Source: Coenobita brevimanus (taxonomy: Eukaryota; Arthropoda; Malacostraca; Decapoda; Coenobitidae). From it: DNA of 64,000 bases. The position numbers and the translations under genes were made by a program. Below are positions 48,342 through 59,041 of this stretch, piece by piece; within the stretch, counting starts at the first letter, position 1, and each line of letters opens with the position of its first letter. The notes below the pieces were generated by a model. The model made no database searches. It saw only the letters and a program-made list of their open reading frames with translations, and was not told where the DNA came from. The stretch is taken from the NCBI GenBank assembly GCA_032717465.1, contig CM064732.1, forward strand, positions 30,885,138 through 30,949,137, given 5' to 3'.

Positions 48342-48400
48342 TTTTTTTTTTTTTTTTTTTTGCCTATCGACCATTGGGGCCGAAGCCCCTGGTCATTAAG
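48342..48400 (-). repeat. Hairpin repeat H, copy 2, with poly-A tail
   Basis: On the minus strand: GACTTAATGACCAG, the stem-loop GGGGC-TTCG-GCCCC, AATGGTCGATAGGC and about 20 A. The outer bases GACCA/TGGTC also pair, so the hairpin is extended. Confidence 0.75.
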
Positions 48401-48476
48401 TCAAATATGCAGATAACTCAACACTACATAGTTCATTCACACTCAGACACCCATTAACAAAGTCTCTACCTCTCAA

Positions 48477-49250
48477 CTCAGTACAGCCATCTCCACAAAT
48501 CAAGATCTATCTACGATCAGTGAATGGGGACAAAACAACCTTTTCTCTTTTAATGCTAGTGAAACTAAATATATACAGTTTACTAATAGACAGATATTGC
48601 CAGATTCGTACATTACCTTCAGTGCTACTAATATTCCCATCTCCAAAAGTACTGAAATTCTTGGCGTCTCACTTAACAGTGCCCTCAGCTGGACCTCTTA
48701 TGTCAAATCACTTGCAAAAACCGCCTCAAAGAAACTTGGATTATTGTACAGAGTCCGTAACTTCTTCGCTGACGAGCAGTTAGCTATAATTTATTAGTCA
48801 TGTGCGTTCTCAGCTTGAATATTGCTTACCCTTGTGGAATGGTTGTGGAGAGGTTGCATTAAAACAACTAGACAAAGTTCAGAACAATGCTGTTAGAATC
48901 ATTATCAACCCTGCCATTACAAATAAACTACCTCCCCTGTAAGTAAGAAGGAATGTTGCCTCCCTTGCATTATTTTACAGATATTCTTTTGTCAAATGCT
49001 CAGACGAAGTTGCGTCCATGATTCCACCTCTCCATGCCTTCCCTCGTGCTACACTGGCATCTGGTAGCGCTCATGACTGGAATGTCACTCAGCCATATTG
49101 CAGAACTTCTGCCTGTCAGAATTCTTTCATTCCCCGAACTGCATCTCTCTGGAACTCACATCCCCAGAGTTGTTTCCTTCCAAATTTCAACCCACAGCTG
49201 TTCAAGCCTAACTGTTACAGAAATTTTATGAACAGAGGACACCAGTAATC
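48477..49250 (+). pseudogene. LINE F: C-terminal part of a non-LTR reverse transcriptase
   Basis: The plus-strand frame from 48477 reads LSTISEWGQNNLFSFNASETK (the post-motif C region where the 'KT' lysine precedes the thumb), then STEILGVSLNSALSWTSYVK (motif E region 'LGV.LD..LSW..HI') and KKLGLLYRVRNFF. A stop and frame change near 48790 lead to SHVRSQLEYCLPLWNG, QLDKVQNNAVRII and the C-terminal NSFIPRTASLWNSHPQ to the terminal stop at 49246-49248. A second stop lies near 48942. Fingers and palm are missing, so it is a 5'-truncated copy of a CR1/Jockey-like LINE. The terminal 'IPRTASLWNSLP' theme is common to this group. Confidence 0.85.
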
Positions 49251-49308
49251 TGGTGTATGGATTATTTTTTTTTTATTCATTTGTTTTTCCTTCCTCCATT
49301 CTGTTATT

Positions 49309-49545
<237 letters not shown>

Positions 49546-49603
<58 letters not shown>
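49546..49603. repeat. (TA)n microsatellite
   Basis: About 29 TA units acting as the tail of the LINE C 3'-end copy. Confidence 0.96.
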
Positions 49604-50710
<1,107 letters not shown>

Positions 50711-50929
50711 TATCGTATTTATTTTTTTGTATTTTTCATATTTATTTATTCATTTTTTATGTTTTTTAAACCTTACATTATCTAATAGGGAAAAAAAAAT
50801 GCCTAAGAAACCTAAAGTCCCTAAAACTAATCACCTAACAGAGAAATCACTAACCTACAGTATACTAAGTCCTAAAAAGACAAATAGCTAAACCTACAGT
50901 AATGATAAAAATTAAAATACCCCAACCAC

Positions 50930-51340
50930 GAGGACACCATCGACTGCAGATATGTAATGCCGTTCTACATTACATACCTGCATTCGTCATCTGGTGACTG
51001 TCAGTCGAGGCACAACCTAATATAGGGTACATCAATATATGAAAGAGAACCAGATGAGTCAGGAACATTTCCATATACGTCAGCTGTCGGACCTAATTAG
51101 AATAACTTAAGCAAGATGGTATAATGTATTTACATAATATGTACAAAAAGTGAAGAACCTCGCCCAACAGACCACCATCGACTGCAAGTGCCCAATACCT
51201 TTCTATGTTGCACACTTGCACTCATCAGCTGGTGACTGTCAGTCGAGGAACAGGGTTTAATGTAGGGGACATCAATTTTAGAAATAGATCAGTGGGAGGA
51301 GGAACTATTTCAAATATGTCAACTGTCAACCCTAATTAAT
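50930..51340 (-). repeat. LINE D 3' UTR: two ~236-bp tandem repeats with hairpins
   Basis: Plus-strand copies start CACCATCGACTGCA at about 50936 and 51172. Each ends CTGGTGACTGTCAGTCGAGG, so TCGACTG/CAGTCGA bracket an inner inverted repeat. In the first copy the inner stem is TATGTAATG...CATTACATA, in the second TGCAAGTG...CACTTGCA. A third instance is in the 62.74-63.2 kb copy. Confidence 0.85.
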
Positions 51341-51518
51341 AGTACAATATATACATATTTACAGTTGATAAAAACCATCACCATTCAGTATAAAAGTCAT
51401 ATCACTCTGATCAGTCCAGTCTCTCTCAAGAAAGCCATCAATTTATCAGTCATAACAATGTCCCCATCACCCAGGATGGTGGAAAGAGTGAAGGGGAACT
51501 CTGCTGCACTGCGGTAAT

Positions 51519-52220
51519 TTATAAGTGAAGCACGTTCACGAATAAGTCGCCGACAGCGCAGGATGGTAAATCACAGATGTCACAGTGCGGTGGGAATTGT
51601 CTTTCCATATAAGGTTTCATATGCGTTAATTTGATGACATTAAGCTGTAAGCGAGCCAATACTTTTTCTTCAAGGCGACTGGGACGGTTGGCAGTGTCCC
51701 AGTCGCCCAGGTACGGCTTACACATTGGAATATTTAGTCTGGTCCACTGACCTTGCCACAGAAGATTTACTGATTTCTTTCTGAGAGAGAGACTCGACCG
51801 TAGATGACGAGGAACGTCCCAAGTCTCCTCAAGCTCTACAGCCGACTTTGCAAGTAAGTCAGCCTGCTCATTGCCATAGATACGACAATGACCAGGCACC
51901 CAGATCAGCGTGAGTGACTTGTTGCATGAATGCAACTTATTAATGATGTGGCCCTGGATCTTGTGTGAGTTCGTAGTGCCAGATGCAATTAAATGAAGGG
52001 CTGATTTTGAGTCTGAAAATATGACAAATGAGTCATGCCGAGAATTGAGAGCATAGTCTATGGCTTTGTCAATAGCAAAAAGTTCGGAGGTAAACACAGA
52101 TGTATAAGTCGGCAACTGATACATGATGGCACATTCAGCCGACCACACACTAGCACCCACACATTCACTCGACTTGGAGCTGTCGGTGTACAATTGGTGG
52201 GACCCCAAGTGATGAACGAT
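51519..52220 (-). pseudogene. LINE D RNase H domain and C-terminus
   Basis: An uninterrupted minus-strand frame. The four acidic RNase H residues are all present: Asp in QLYTDSSKS, Glu in FTSELFAIDKAI, Asp in FVIFSDSKSAL and Asp in YGNEQADLLAKS, with the WVPGH loop between. This nuclease removes RNA from the RNA-DNA hybrid in LINEs of the I/LOA type. C-terminal to it, PHCDICDLPSC is half of the usual Cys/His cluster; its second half is worn (GDLFVNVL). The frame joins the upstream thumb frame exactly once the LINE C insertion and one target-site copy are removed. Being part of a broken ORF2 it is not expected to be expressed as such. Confidence 0.92.
52210..52220. repeat. Target-site duplication, left copy (LINE C)
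   Basis: TGATGAACGAT, identical to 52787-52797, flanking LINE C. Confidence 0.9.
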
Positions 52221-52786
52221 CTATCTATCTATCTATATACCTGGGCTGCTTCCCCCAAGGAAAGGGAGGTAGCCGAGACAGGACGACTCATTCTCCATTT
52301 ACTCATCCATTCAAACACATTCATTCGCATCTTAGCCCCAAAGGGGAGAACGGACAGATCCTCACCGCACCACACCGCACATGGGTCAACTGGGCAATGC
52401 AATCAGTGACATCCGCAGCAGGGCCCGACAGCAGAACTGGTTTACCCCTGCCACATCATAACAGACCCATCCCCTTACCCGCACCTGACCTGACTAGCTG
52501 ATCAGACCAAATGCGGGAGAATATCCCCTCACGGCTGCGTCATCACTTATTCATTCACAATTTCTCTCCATTTATTTCTGTCACGCACAGCCACTCTTCC
52601 TTGCTCAACAGACATCCCTCTCGCATCCAGCGCTCTCTTCACACTGTCCATCCATCCTATTCGTGGTCTTCCTCTCAGCCTTACACCTCTCACATCAGAT
52701 CTAGTTATCTTTTTCACCAATCGCTCATTATCCATTCTCTCCATATGCCCAAACCATTGCAACACCCTCTGCTCAACTCTACCATC
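52221..52786 (-). mobile_element. LINE C: 566-bp 3' fragment inserted in LINE D
   Basis: A minus-strand fragment: the end of an RT protein (52765-52547), a 3' UTR, and a (ATAG)n tail at 52221-52238. Both sides carry the perfect 11-base duplication TGATGAACGAT. Size, 5' truncation, tail and duplication together are textbook target-primed LINE insertion. Its last 130 bases are shared with 49418-49547. Confidence 0.92.
52547..52786 (-). pseudogene. LINE C reverse transcriptase C-terminal end
   Basis: The minus-strand frame VLQWFGHMERMDNERLVKKI, followed by GVRLRGRPRIGWMDSVKRAL and ending RDRNKWREIVNE at the stop. 'WFGHMERM' and 'GRPR..W.D' are the C-terminal signatures also seen in LINE B (21366-21480) and LINE G (58180-58290). 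Only the last 80 or so residues remain, but in an undamaged frame. Confidence 0.88.
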
Positions 52787-52797
52787 TGATGAACGAT
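52787..52797. repeat. Target-site duplication, right copy (LINE C)
   Basis: TGATGAACGAT, identical to 52210-52220. Confidence 0.9.
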
Positions 52798-53373
52798 GAT
52801 ATTACGAAACAAGTGGTAGACCTCCGTCTCCGATGCCGTGGTCTTAGGTGCTGGGAGCCATGTTACATCAATGGTAAAGCCGGGTGGCTTCCAAGGCGCT
52901 ATATTTTTAAGTACCAACTTGTCACAGTCACTGAGGTCCATGCCGAGCTCCTGGGTTAGTAAGTGGAGGTGAATGTCAAGTGGTCGACGCACCCCCCACA
53001 TAAGATGGTGGTGTTGACACAGGGGGGTACAGGCCACATTGCCGATATTACTTTTTCTCATTGTCTGCACACCGTAGGACAGGGCCAGATGGTCTCGGCG
53101 AATACAGAGGGGAGGCACATTCACCTCCACTTCCATTTGAGCTACACGTGTACACCAGATGGCTCCAAGACACATTTGCAAACATTTATTCTGTAACACA
53201 TCCACCCTCCTCAATGTGGCATCGGATGCCGAGCCATACACCTGTGCGCCATAGTTTAGTTTCGATCTAATAAGGAACTTAAACACCATTAATAAAGATT
53301 TTCTGTCAGCTTCCCATGTATTACCCACTAGGTACTTGAGGACATTTACTGGTTTATCACAATGAGCAAGCAA
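52798..53373 (-). pseudogene. LINE D thumb/connector between RT and RNase H
   Basis: The minus-strand frame reads LVGNTWEADRKSLLMVFKF, then IRSKLNYGAQVYGSASDATL ('R..L.YG..VY.SA....L..LD'), LQNKCLQMCLGAI, TRVAQMEVEVNVPPL and, at its end, EVYHLFRNIIVH, where LINE C inserted. This is the usual post-RT region of I/Jockey-type LINEs. It is in frame with the RNase H piece but is joined to the RT by a frame break near 53375. Confidence 0.88.
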
Positions 53374-53379
53374 ATTATT

Positions 53380-54622
53380 AATTGAATTTTAAAGTTCAAA
53401 CGATGATCAAAATGTAGGCCCAATAACTTTACAGAATTTTGAAAAGGTACTGCCTGATTATCCAAAGTTAGGCACAAATTAGGTACGTTATGAGTCGTAA
53501 AAGCTACAGCGGCACACTTAGGGACGGAAAACTTTAATCCCCACTGCAAGGCCCATTGGTGGACGGAGTCAAGGGCTGCTTGAATCCGCCCAGCTGAAAA
53601 TTGTGCATTATGGGAAGAGTGCCATATTGCACAATGTCAGCATAGAGCGAGTATTCAAGATTCCTTGGGATGGGAGCTGATTACAGAGTATCATTGATCA
53701 TAATACTAAATAAAGTGGGACTAAAGCACACTTCCCTGTGGCACCCCGTTTTCCTGGATAAATATATCCGATGTTATGTTACGGGGCAATTTGACAGAGA
53801 AAGTCCTGTCCCTTAAGAAATTTTAAATAAAAATAGACAAATTTCTGCTTAAACCATAGGCATAGAGTTTCATTAGTATACCGTGTCGCCATGTCATGTC
53901 ATAGGCTTTATGGATGTCCAAGAACATCCCTATCATGAATTCTTTATTGGCAAATGCCTTTGCAATACAATGCTCCAATTCATTAACTGATCTAGTGAAA
54001 AACATGGTTGATCATTTAACAAATTCTTCAATTCTAAAACAAAAAGAAGCCAATTATTAACTATACGTTCCATGACCTTACACAGACAAGAAATCAACAC
54101 AATAGGACGAAATGAAGTGGGATTCATAAGACGACCAGCCTTTTTGGATATTAGTAAGACATGTGCAAAGTGCCATGAGTTTGGGAACGTTTGAGACGCC
54201 CAAATCTCATTGTACAACGCTAACATCTTAATCAGGTTGTCCTGATTAAGATGCTGGATCATACCGTATGTGACGGTGTCTGGTCCAGGGCTGCTGTCTT
54301 TACAGGATTTAAGGGCAAGGAGCAGTTCATCTAGCGGAAACTCTTGCTTGTACAGGCAGTCTACGTCTTCTGTGGCAAAGTCTATCATCTGTAGCTCAGC
54401 TGTGTGTTTATGATGTTGAAATCGCGGATTATAAATGGCTGAGCTACTTACATGAGAAAAAATCCTGGTGAGGATGTTAGCAACGTCCACGGGATCGTCA
54501 TAAATGGTGTTGTTCACCTGCAGGGTGGTCACAGGGATGTTTGGGCATTTATTATTTAATATTTTAATAGTGGACCAGACATTAGTGAGTGGAGTTGATC
54601 GATTCACTGTGGACACAGTCAC
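53380..54622 (-). pseudogene. LINE D reverse transcriptase, broken, catalytic YADD damaged
   Basis: Minus strand: fingers SCKDSSPGPDTVTYGMIQHL (54313-54254), NSWHFAHVLLISKKAGR (54170), NPTSFRPIVLISCLCKVMER (54120-54060), a frameshift near 54000, motif A GMFLDIHKAYDMTWRHG (53935-53885) with its aspartate, motif B NGVPQGSVL (53745-53720), and the motif C region at 53631-53650, which reads LYADIVQYG where LYADDIVQYG is expected, so one catalytic Asp is missing. Motif D/E pieces follow (WGLKFSVPKCAAV, then LLGLHFDHRLNF, 53545-53390). Stops follow RDRTF-type palm segments. Non-functional. Confidence 0.88.
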
Positions 54623-55065
54623 GTTTCACCCTTCTTATTATTCTCCTTGCCTCAGCTAGTGCCTGTTTGTATGCAATAAAATTTTCCTCCGTAGGCTGAC
54701 CATCAAAAATCCTATATCTCGTATTGCATTTCCTTAATGCTTGTTGGCAATCCGGTGTCCACCAATGTGCTCTATGCTTCGCATGAACTGTAGAAGTCTT
54801 GGGAATAGCAGCCTCAGCCGCTTGTATTATGGAATTAGTTACATTTTCGGCCTTAACATCTATGGTCTCCCCAGATATATCTAAATTGGCGATCCTTGAG
54901 AAGGATCCCCAGTCTGCTTTCTTATAGTTAAGTTTTTGAGGTGGAGGGTATGAAACAATGTCGCATGTATAAGAAAGACAAATGGGTAAATGATCACTTC
55001 CCAAGGAATCGTCATAAGGGTCCCACGAGAAATCTTGATATATACCAGGGGAGGCCAATAGAGAG
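54582..55065 (-). pseudogene. LINE D endonuclease C-terminus and linker
   Basis: The minus-strand frame starts at the LINE G insertion point with LASPGIYQDFSWDPYDDSLG then SDHLPICL, containing the catalytic Ser-Asp-His of the endonuclease. The linker to RT follows: WWTPDCQQALRKCN, then EENFIAYKQALAEARRIIR. The frame shifts near 54615, where the RT frame takes over at STPLTNVWSTIKIL. Confidence 0.88.
55051..55065. repeat. Target-site duplication, left copy (LINE G)
   Basis: GAGGCCAATAGAGAG, matching GAGGCCAGAGATAAG at 58437-58451. The first 7 bases are identical, the rest partly diverged. Confidence 0.65.
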
Positions 55066-58000
55066 GGGCCTGAACCTGGGAGTAGCGCCCCAAGAGGCTG
55101 CCCTATCAGTGGGTGTATAATGGTGGGATAGTTGCAGTGCCAAGACGCGCTTGGAGGGTGTCCCTGCAGCTGTCCTGGCAGGGTGCCCCGAGGCCACTAC
55201 CACAGCCACTGGTAAGCTGGTGGGCTAGGGGTCCCAGATCCATTGCCTGGACCTGGGATTGTGCAGTGAGTGGGACCTGTGCTGTGTCTGTCTCCATTTA
55301 TTAATACTGAAGATGACAAAACAAAAAAGGTTTCAAAGCAAGCCTGAGGACAGTAAATCACCCATGGGGATGAGGGTGGGTTCATGGAATGTGGGAAGTT
55401 TGAGGGGAAGAGCAGGGGAAGTCGTTGAGGCATTCAGTAGGAGGTGGGTGGATGTGGCGTGTTTGCAGGAAGTCCGGTACAGGGGTGGATCAGCCAGAAA
55501 GATTGTTGGGAAGGACTGTTGCTATAAGTTGTTTTGGCAGGGGGGGACAGACGGATATGGAGGTGTTGGTGTGATGGTTGCGGAGAAATGGGTGGAATAT
55601 GTTATGAATGTTTTGAGAGTAAGCGATAGGATATTGGTAGTGAAAATTCTGTTGGGAAGAAAGATAGCTGTGATTATATCGGCATATGCTCCACAGGCAG
55701 GATTGGATGAATCAGAGAAAGGTAGATTTTAGGATGATTTAATACGTGTAGTGGGTGGTATGCGGGATGATGAGATAGTGATTTTGGGAGGGGACTTAAA
55801 TGGTCATGTAGGTGAAGCAGCACAAGGTTATGAAGGAGTGCATGGGGGATGTGCATATAGTCTAAGGAATGCAGAAGGGGAAAGGATACTCGAGTTTGGG
55901 GAGGCAACGGACATGATTGTGTGCAACACATATTTTAGGAAAAGAGACAGTAGGTTAATTACATATGAGTCTGGGGGAAATAGCAGTCAGATAGATTATT
56001 TTCTGGTTAGGAGGGCCGATAGGAGGTTAGTGAGGGATGTTAAAATTATAGGAAGTAAGGAGTGTGTGCAGCAGCACAAACTATTGATTTGTGATATGGT
56101 GCTTAAAGAACAAGTGATGAAAAAGAGGACTTATGTACCTAGGAGGAAAATATGGAAGCTGAAAAACCAAGTAGTAAGGGATGCCTTCTATAGCGAGTTG
56201 AGGAGAGTGGTGGCTGAACAGGGAGCTGTAGACAGAGGCGTTAATGAACAGTACAGAGCCCTCAAGAACAATTTCTTGAGAGTTACTGATGTAACATGCG
56301 GCTGGACAAGAGGACCACCAAGACATAAAGTAACTTGGTGGTGGGATGAGGGTGTAGAAGCTGCAATTAAGGAGAAAAGAAGGCTTTTCCGGGAATGGAA
56401 GAAGGGTGGTAGCAAAGAGGAATATTTGGCTGCCAAGCGTAGGGCTAGGAGAGAGGTATACAGCGCAAAGTCCGAGTCACAGAGACAATTACTTGATAAC
56501 CTAAATCATGGGGAAAGGAAAAATATATTTAGGGTGGCAGGTCAGGTGAAGAGGGATAATCGGGATATCATAGGTGAGCAGTGTGTGAAGAATGATGAAG
56601 GAAGGGTAGTGGTGAACAGTGAGGATATTAAAGATGCATGGAGAGAGCATTATAACCGGTTGTTGAATGAGGAGTTTGACTGGGACAGGGAAGGTTTGGA
56701 GCCAGCCGATCCAGTGTCTGGCCCTTGGCCTTTGATTGATACTGCTACTGTGAGTGAGGCAATAGGCAGGATGAGGGTGGGGAAGGCAGCAGGTGTGTCT
56801 GGGTTGACTGCCGAAATGTTGAAGGCCTCAGGCGATATAGGGGTGAGTTTAGTCACTGACTTGATAAATAGGATTATTTATGAGTGTGTTGTCCCAGATG
56901 ATTGGCTGAAGAGTGTAATTGTAAATGTGTATAAAGGGAAGGGTGATGCCCTGGAAAGAGGAAATTATAGAGGTATAAAGCTTTTAGATCAGATAATGAA
57001 GGTAATGGAGAGAGTTTTAGAAGGTATGATTAGAGAAAGAGTGCATATTGATGAGATGCAGTTTGGGTTTATGCCAGGTAGGGGGACCACTGATGCCATA
57101 TTCATTGTTCGACAGCTTCAGGAAAAATATATTGGTAGGAGAAGGGATCTTTATTTTGTTTTTGTTGATTTGGAAAAGGCCTTTGACAGAGTCCCTAGAG
57201 AGGTGGTGAAGTGGGCAATGAGAAAGCTTGGCTTGGAGGAGTGGCTGGTTAGGGTGGTTATGGCCATGTATGTGGGTGCTCACACCCAGGTGAGAGTGAA
57301 TGGAGATTTAAGTGATGAGTTTTCCGTGACTGTTGGTGTGCATCAGGGGTCAGTCTTGAGTCCCATGTTGTTTATCATGGTACTTGAAGCCCTTTCACGT
57401 GACTTTAGAAACGGACTCCCGTGGGAGTTGTTGTATGCTGATGATTTGGTGTTGATTGCAGAGAATGAAAGGGAGGCGGAGGAAAGGTTTAGGAAGTGGA
57501 GAGATGGTATGGGGCAAAAGGGTTTAAGGGTAAATGCAGATAAAACAAAAGTGATGATATCTAGGGTTGGTGACGGTACTGTCAAAGACGAGGGAGAGTG
57601 GCCATGTGCAGTTTGCCACAAGGGCGTGGGAAGTAATTCCATCTTGTGCGGTGTGTGTGATAAATGGGTGCATACGAGATGTAGTGGTATCAGAGGTAGA
57701 CTGCGAGATAATGCTGATTTTATGTGTACAGCGTGCCGGGGTGAGCAGGTGGACATCGTCAGACGTGAAAGGATTGAACTTGCTGGTGAATCTCTTGAGT
57801 GTGTGGAAGAGTTTTGTTATTTGGGAGACATGTTGTGTGCTGGAGGTGGGGCTGGAGCTAGCTCTGTGGCTAGGGTAAGAAGTGGTTGGAAGAAGTTCAG
57901 GGAGCTCTTGCCTCTCCTGACACTGAGAGGGCTCTCCCTACGTGCTAAGGGGTCTTTGCATGCAGCATGTGTTAGGAGTGTAATGCTGTATGGCAGTGAG

Positions 58001-58436
58001 ACCTGGGCAGTGAAGGAGGAAGACATTCGCCGGCTCAGACGTACAGAAATGACAATGATTAGGTGGATGTGCAGTGCGTCCCTGCGTCCAAGGCCTGGAG
58101 GGGCTGGGTTTACAATGGAAGAGTTGAGAGGTAGGATGGGACTGGAGTGTATTGATGTTGTGATGAGGAGAGGTAGATTGAGGTGGTTTGGACATGTGGA
58201 GAGGATGGGGGATGATAATTGGGTGAGGAAGGTGAGAAGTGTTAATACTGGGGGTGGGGTTATAAGGGGTAGACCGAGAAAGACATGGGACGAAGTCGTT
58301 AAGTATGACCTTAGGGTTAAGGGACTGAACAGGGAGGCTGCAATGGATCGTGCAGCGTGGAGAGCCGCCATTAGGTGACCAAGGCCGACACATGCAAGCA
58401 TGTTGGAGCCTTTAAAAACGAAAACGAAACGAAAAC
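55066..58436 (+). mobile_element. LINE G: near-intact EN-RT LINE inserted in LINE D
   Basis: A 3371-bp plus-strand element: a GC-rich 5' leader of about 250 bases, one long coding region (55313-58378) and a short 3' end of AAAACG repeats (58413-58436). It separates LINE D endonuclease residues that are adjacent in the protein family, and it has a worn 15-base duplication on each side. Confidence 0.92.
55313..58378 (+). pseudogene. LINE G ORF: endonuclease-RT with an internal PHD-type finger, one in-frame stop
   Basis: 1022 codons from the first ATG in the leader, open except for a TAG at 55730-55732 (codon 140, between GRF and DDLIRV; probably a changed Trp codon). Residues about 20-260: endonuclease with GSWNVGSL, CLQEVRYRG, ISAYAPQAG, LGGDLNGHVG and SQIDYFLVRR. 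Residues about 480-760: RT with GKAAGVSGLTAEMLK, FGFMPGRGTTDAIF, FVFVDLEKAFDRVPRE (motif A), GVHQGSVLSPMLF (B) and LLYADDLVLIAE (C, intact YADD). Residues about 763-811: a C4HC3-type PHD finger (CAVC...CGVC...HTRC...CTAC). C-terminus: RSVMLYGSETWAV and RLRWFGHVERMGDDNW. The EN resembles the craniofacial-development-protein-2-like group of annotated LINE proteins. No ORF1 is present in the insert. With one stop and all catalytic residues kept, it is the youngest-looking element here. Confidence 0.93.
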
Positions 58437-58451
58437 GAGGCCAGAGATAAG
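58437..58451. repeat. Target-site duplication, right copy (LINE G)
   Basis: GAGGCCAGAGATAAG, partner of 55051-55065. This copy restores the endonuclease reading (DLSLAS on the minus strand), so it is likely the less altered one. Confidence 0.65.
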
Positions 58452-58977
58452 TCACTGGCTGAAAAGTTACAGTACGATTATCTACACGAGCCGCTCTACC
58501 ATCGTTCAGAAGACAGAGGTTGGACTGTAGTATTAGGGTGGCTACTTGCTCCCCACGATCATTGATCCTCTAGCTGTCCCACTGATAGTGATGGGTGTTA
58601 AAGTCGCCTAACACTAACTTATTCCCAGGCAGATGTTCAAATAGTGAGTTCAAAGCATCACTATCAATGGGGCCATGTGGAGGACAGTACAGAGAGCAAA
58701 TAGACAGATACATGTTATTAAATTTTACTCTGCACGCCACAGCTTCCAGAGTAGAATTTAGAATCACTTCCGTTTGTGGGTGTGATTTGTGTGTGTATAT
58801 GGCGACTCCATGACCTTCATATCTTCTATACGAGTGGTAGTGTTTGAACTGTGGAGGATCAGGATGATCCTCCAGGCACATCTCCTGTAAACAGACAACG
58901 TCTGGCCTGTGTATGGAAAGCGAGATTGCTATATTTTGTAACTTATTCCCAAGAGCCCTACAATTCCACTGTAACAC
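58437..58977 (-). pseudogene. LINE D endonuclease, amino part
   Basis: Minus strand: LQWNCRALGNKLQ (first catalytic Asn), DVVCLQEMCLED (Glu), YEGHGVAIYTH, CSLYCPPHGPID and VLGDFNTHHYQWDS (Asp and Asn of the DxN motif). A TAG then replaces the next residue (58566-58568), after which RINDRGEQVATLILQSNLCLL continues to the LINE G insertion. A one-base loss in a T run near 58465 shifts the last residues. It nicks target DNA in an intact LINE. Confidence 0.9.
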
Positions 58978-59041
58978 AGTGAATGCAGAAGTTTAAGATT
59001 TATGAGGGTGGCCAGTGTGCTTAGTTTTTTATATGCCCCCC

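Noticed and set aside
57817..58455. 212-codon minus-strand frame opposite LINE G
   Set aside because: Antisense shadow of the LINE G C-terminal coding sequence.
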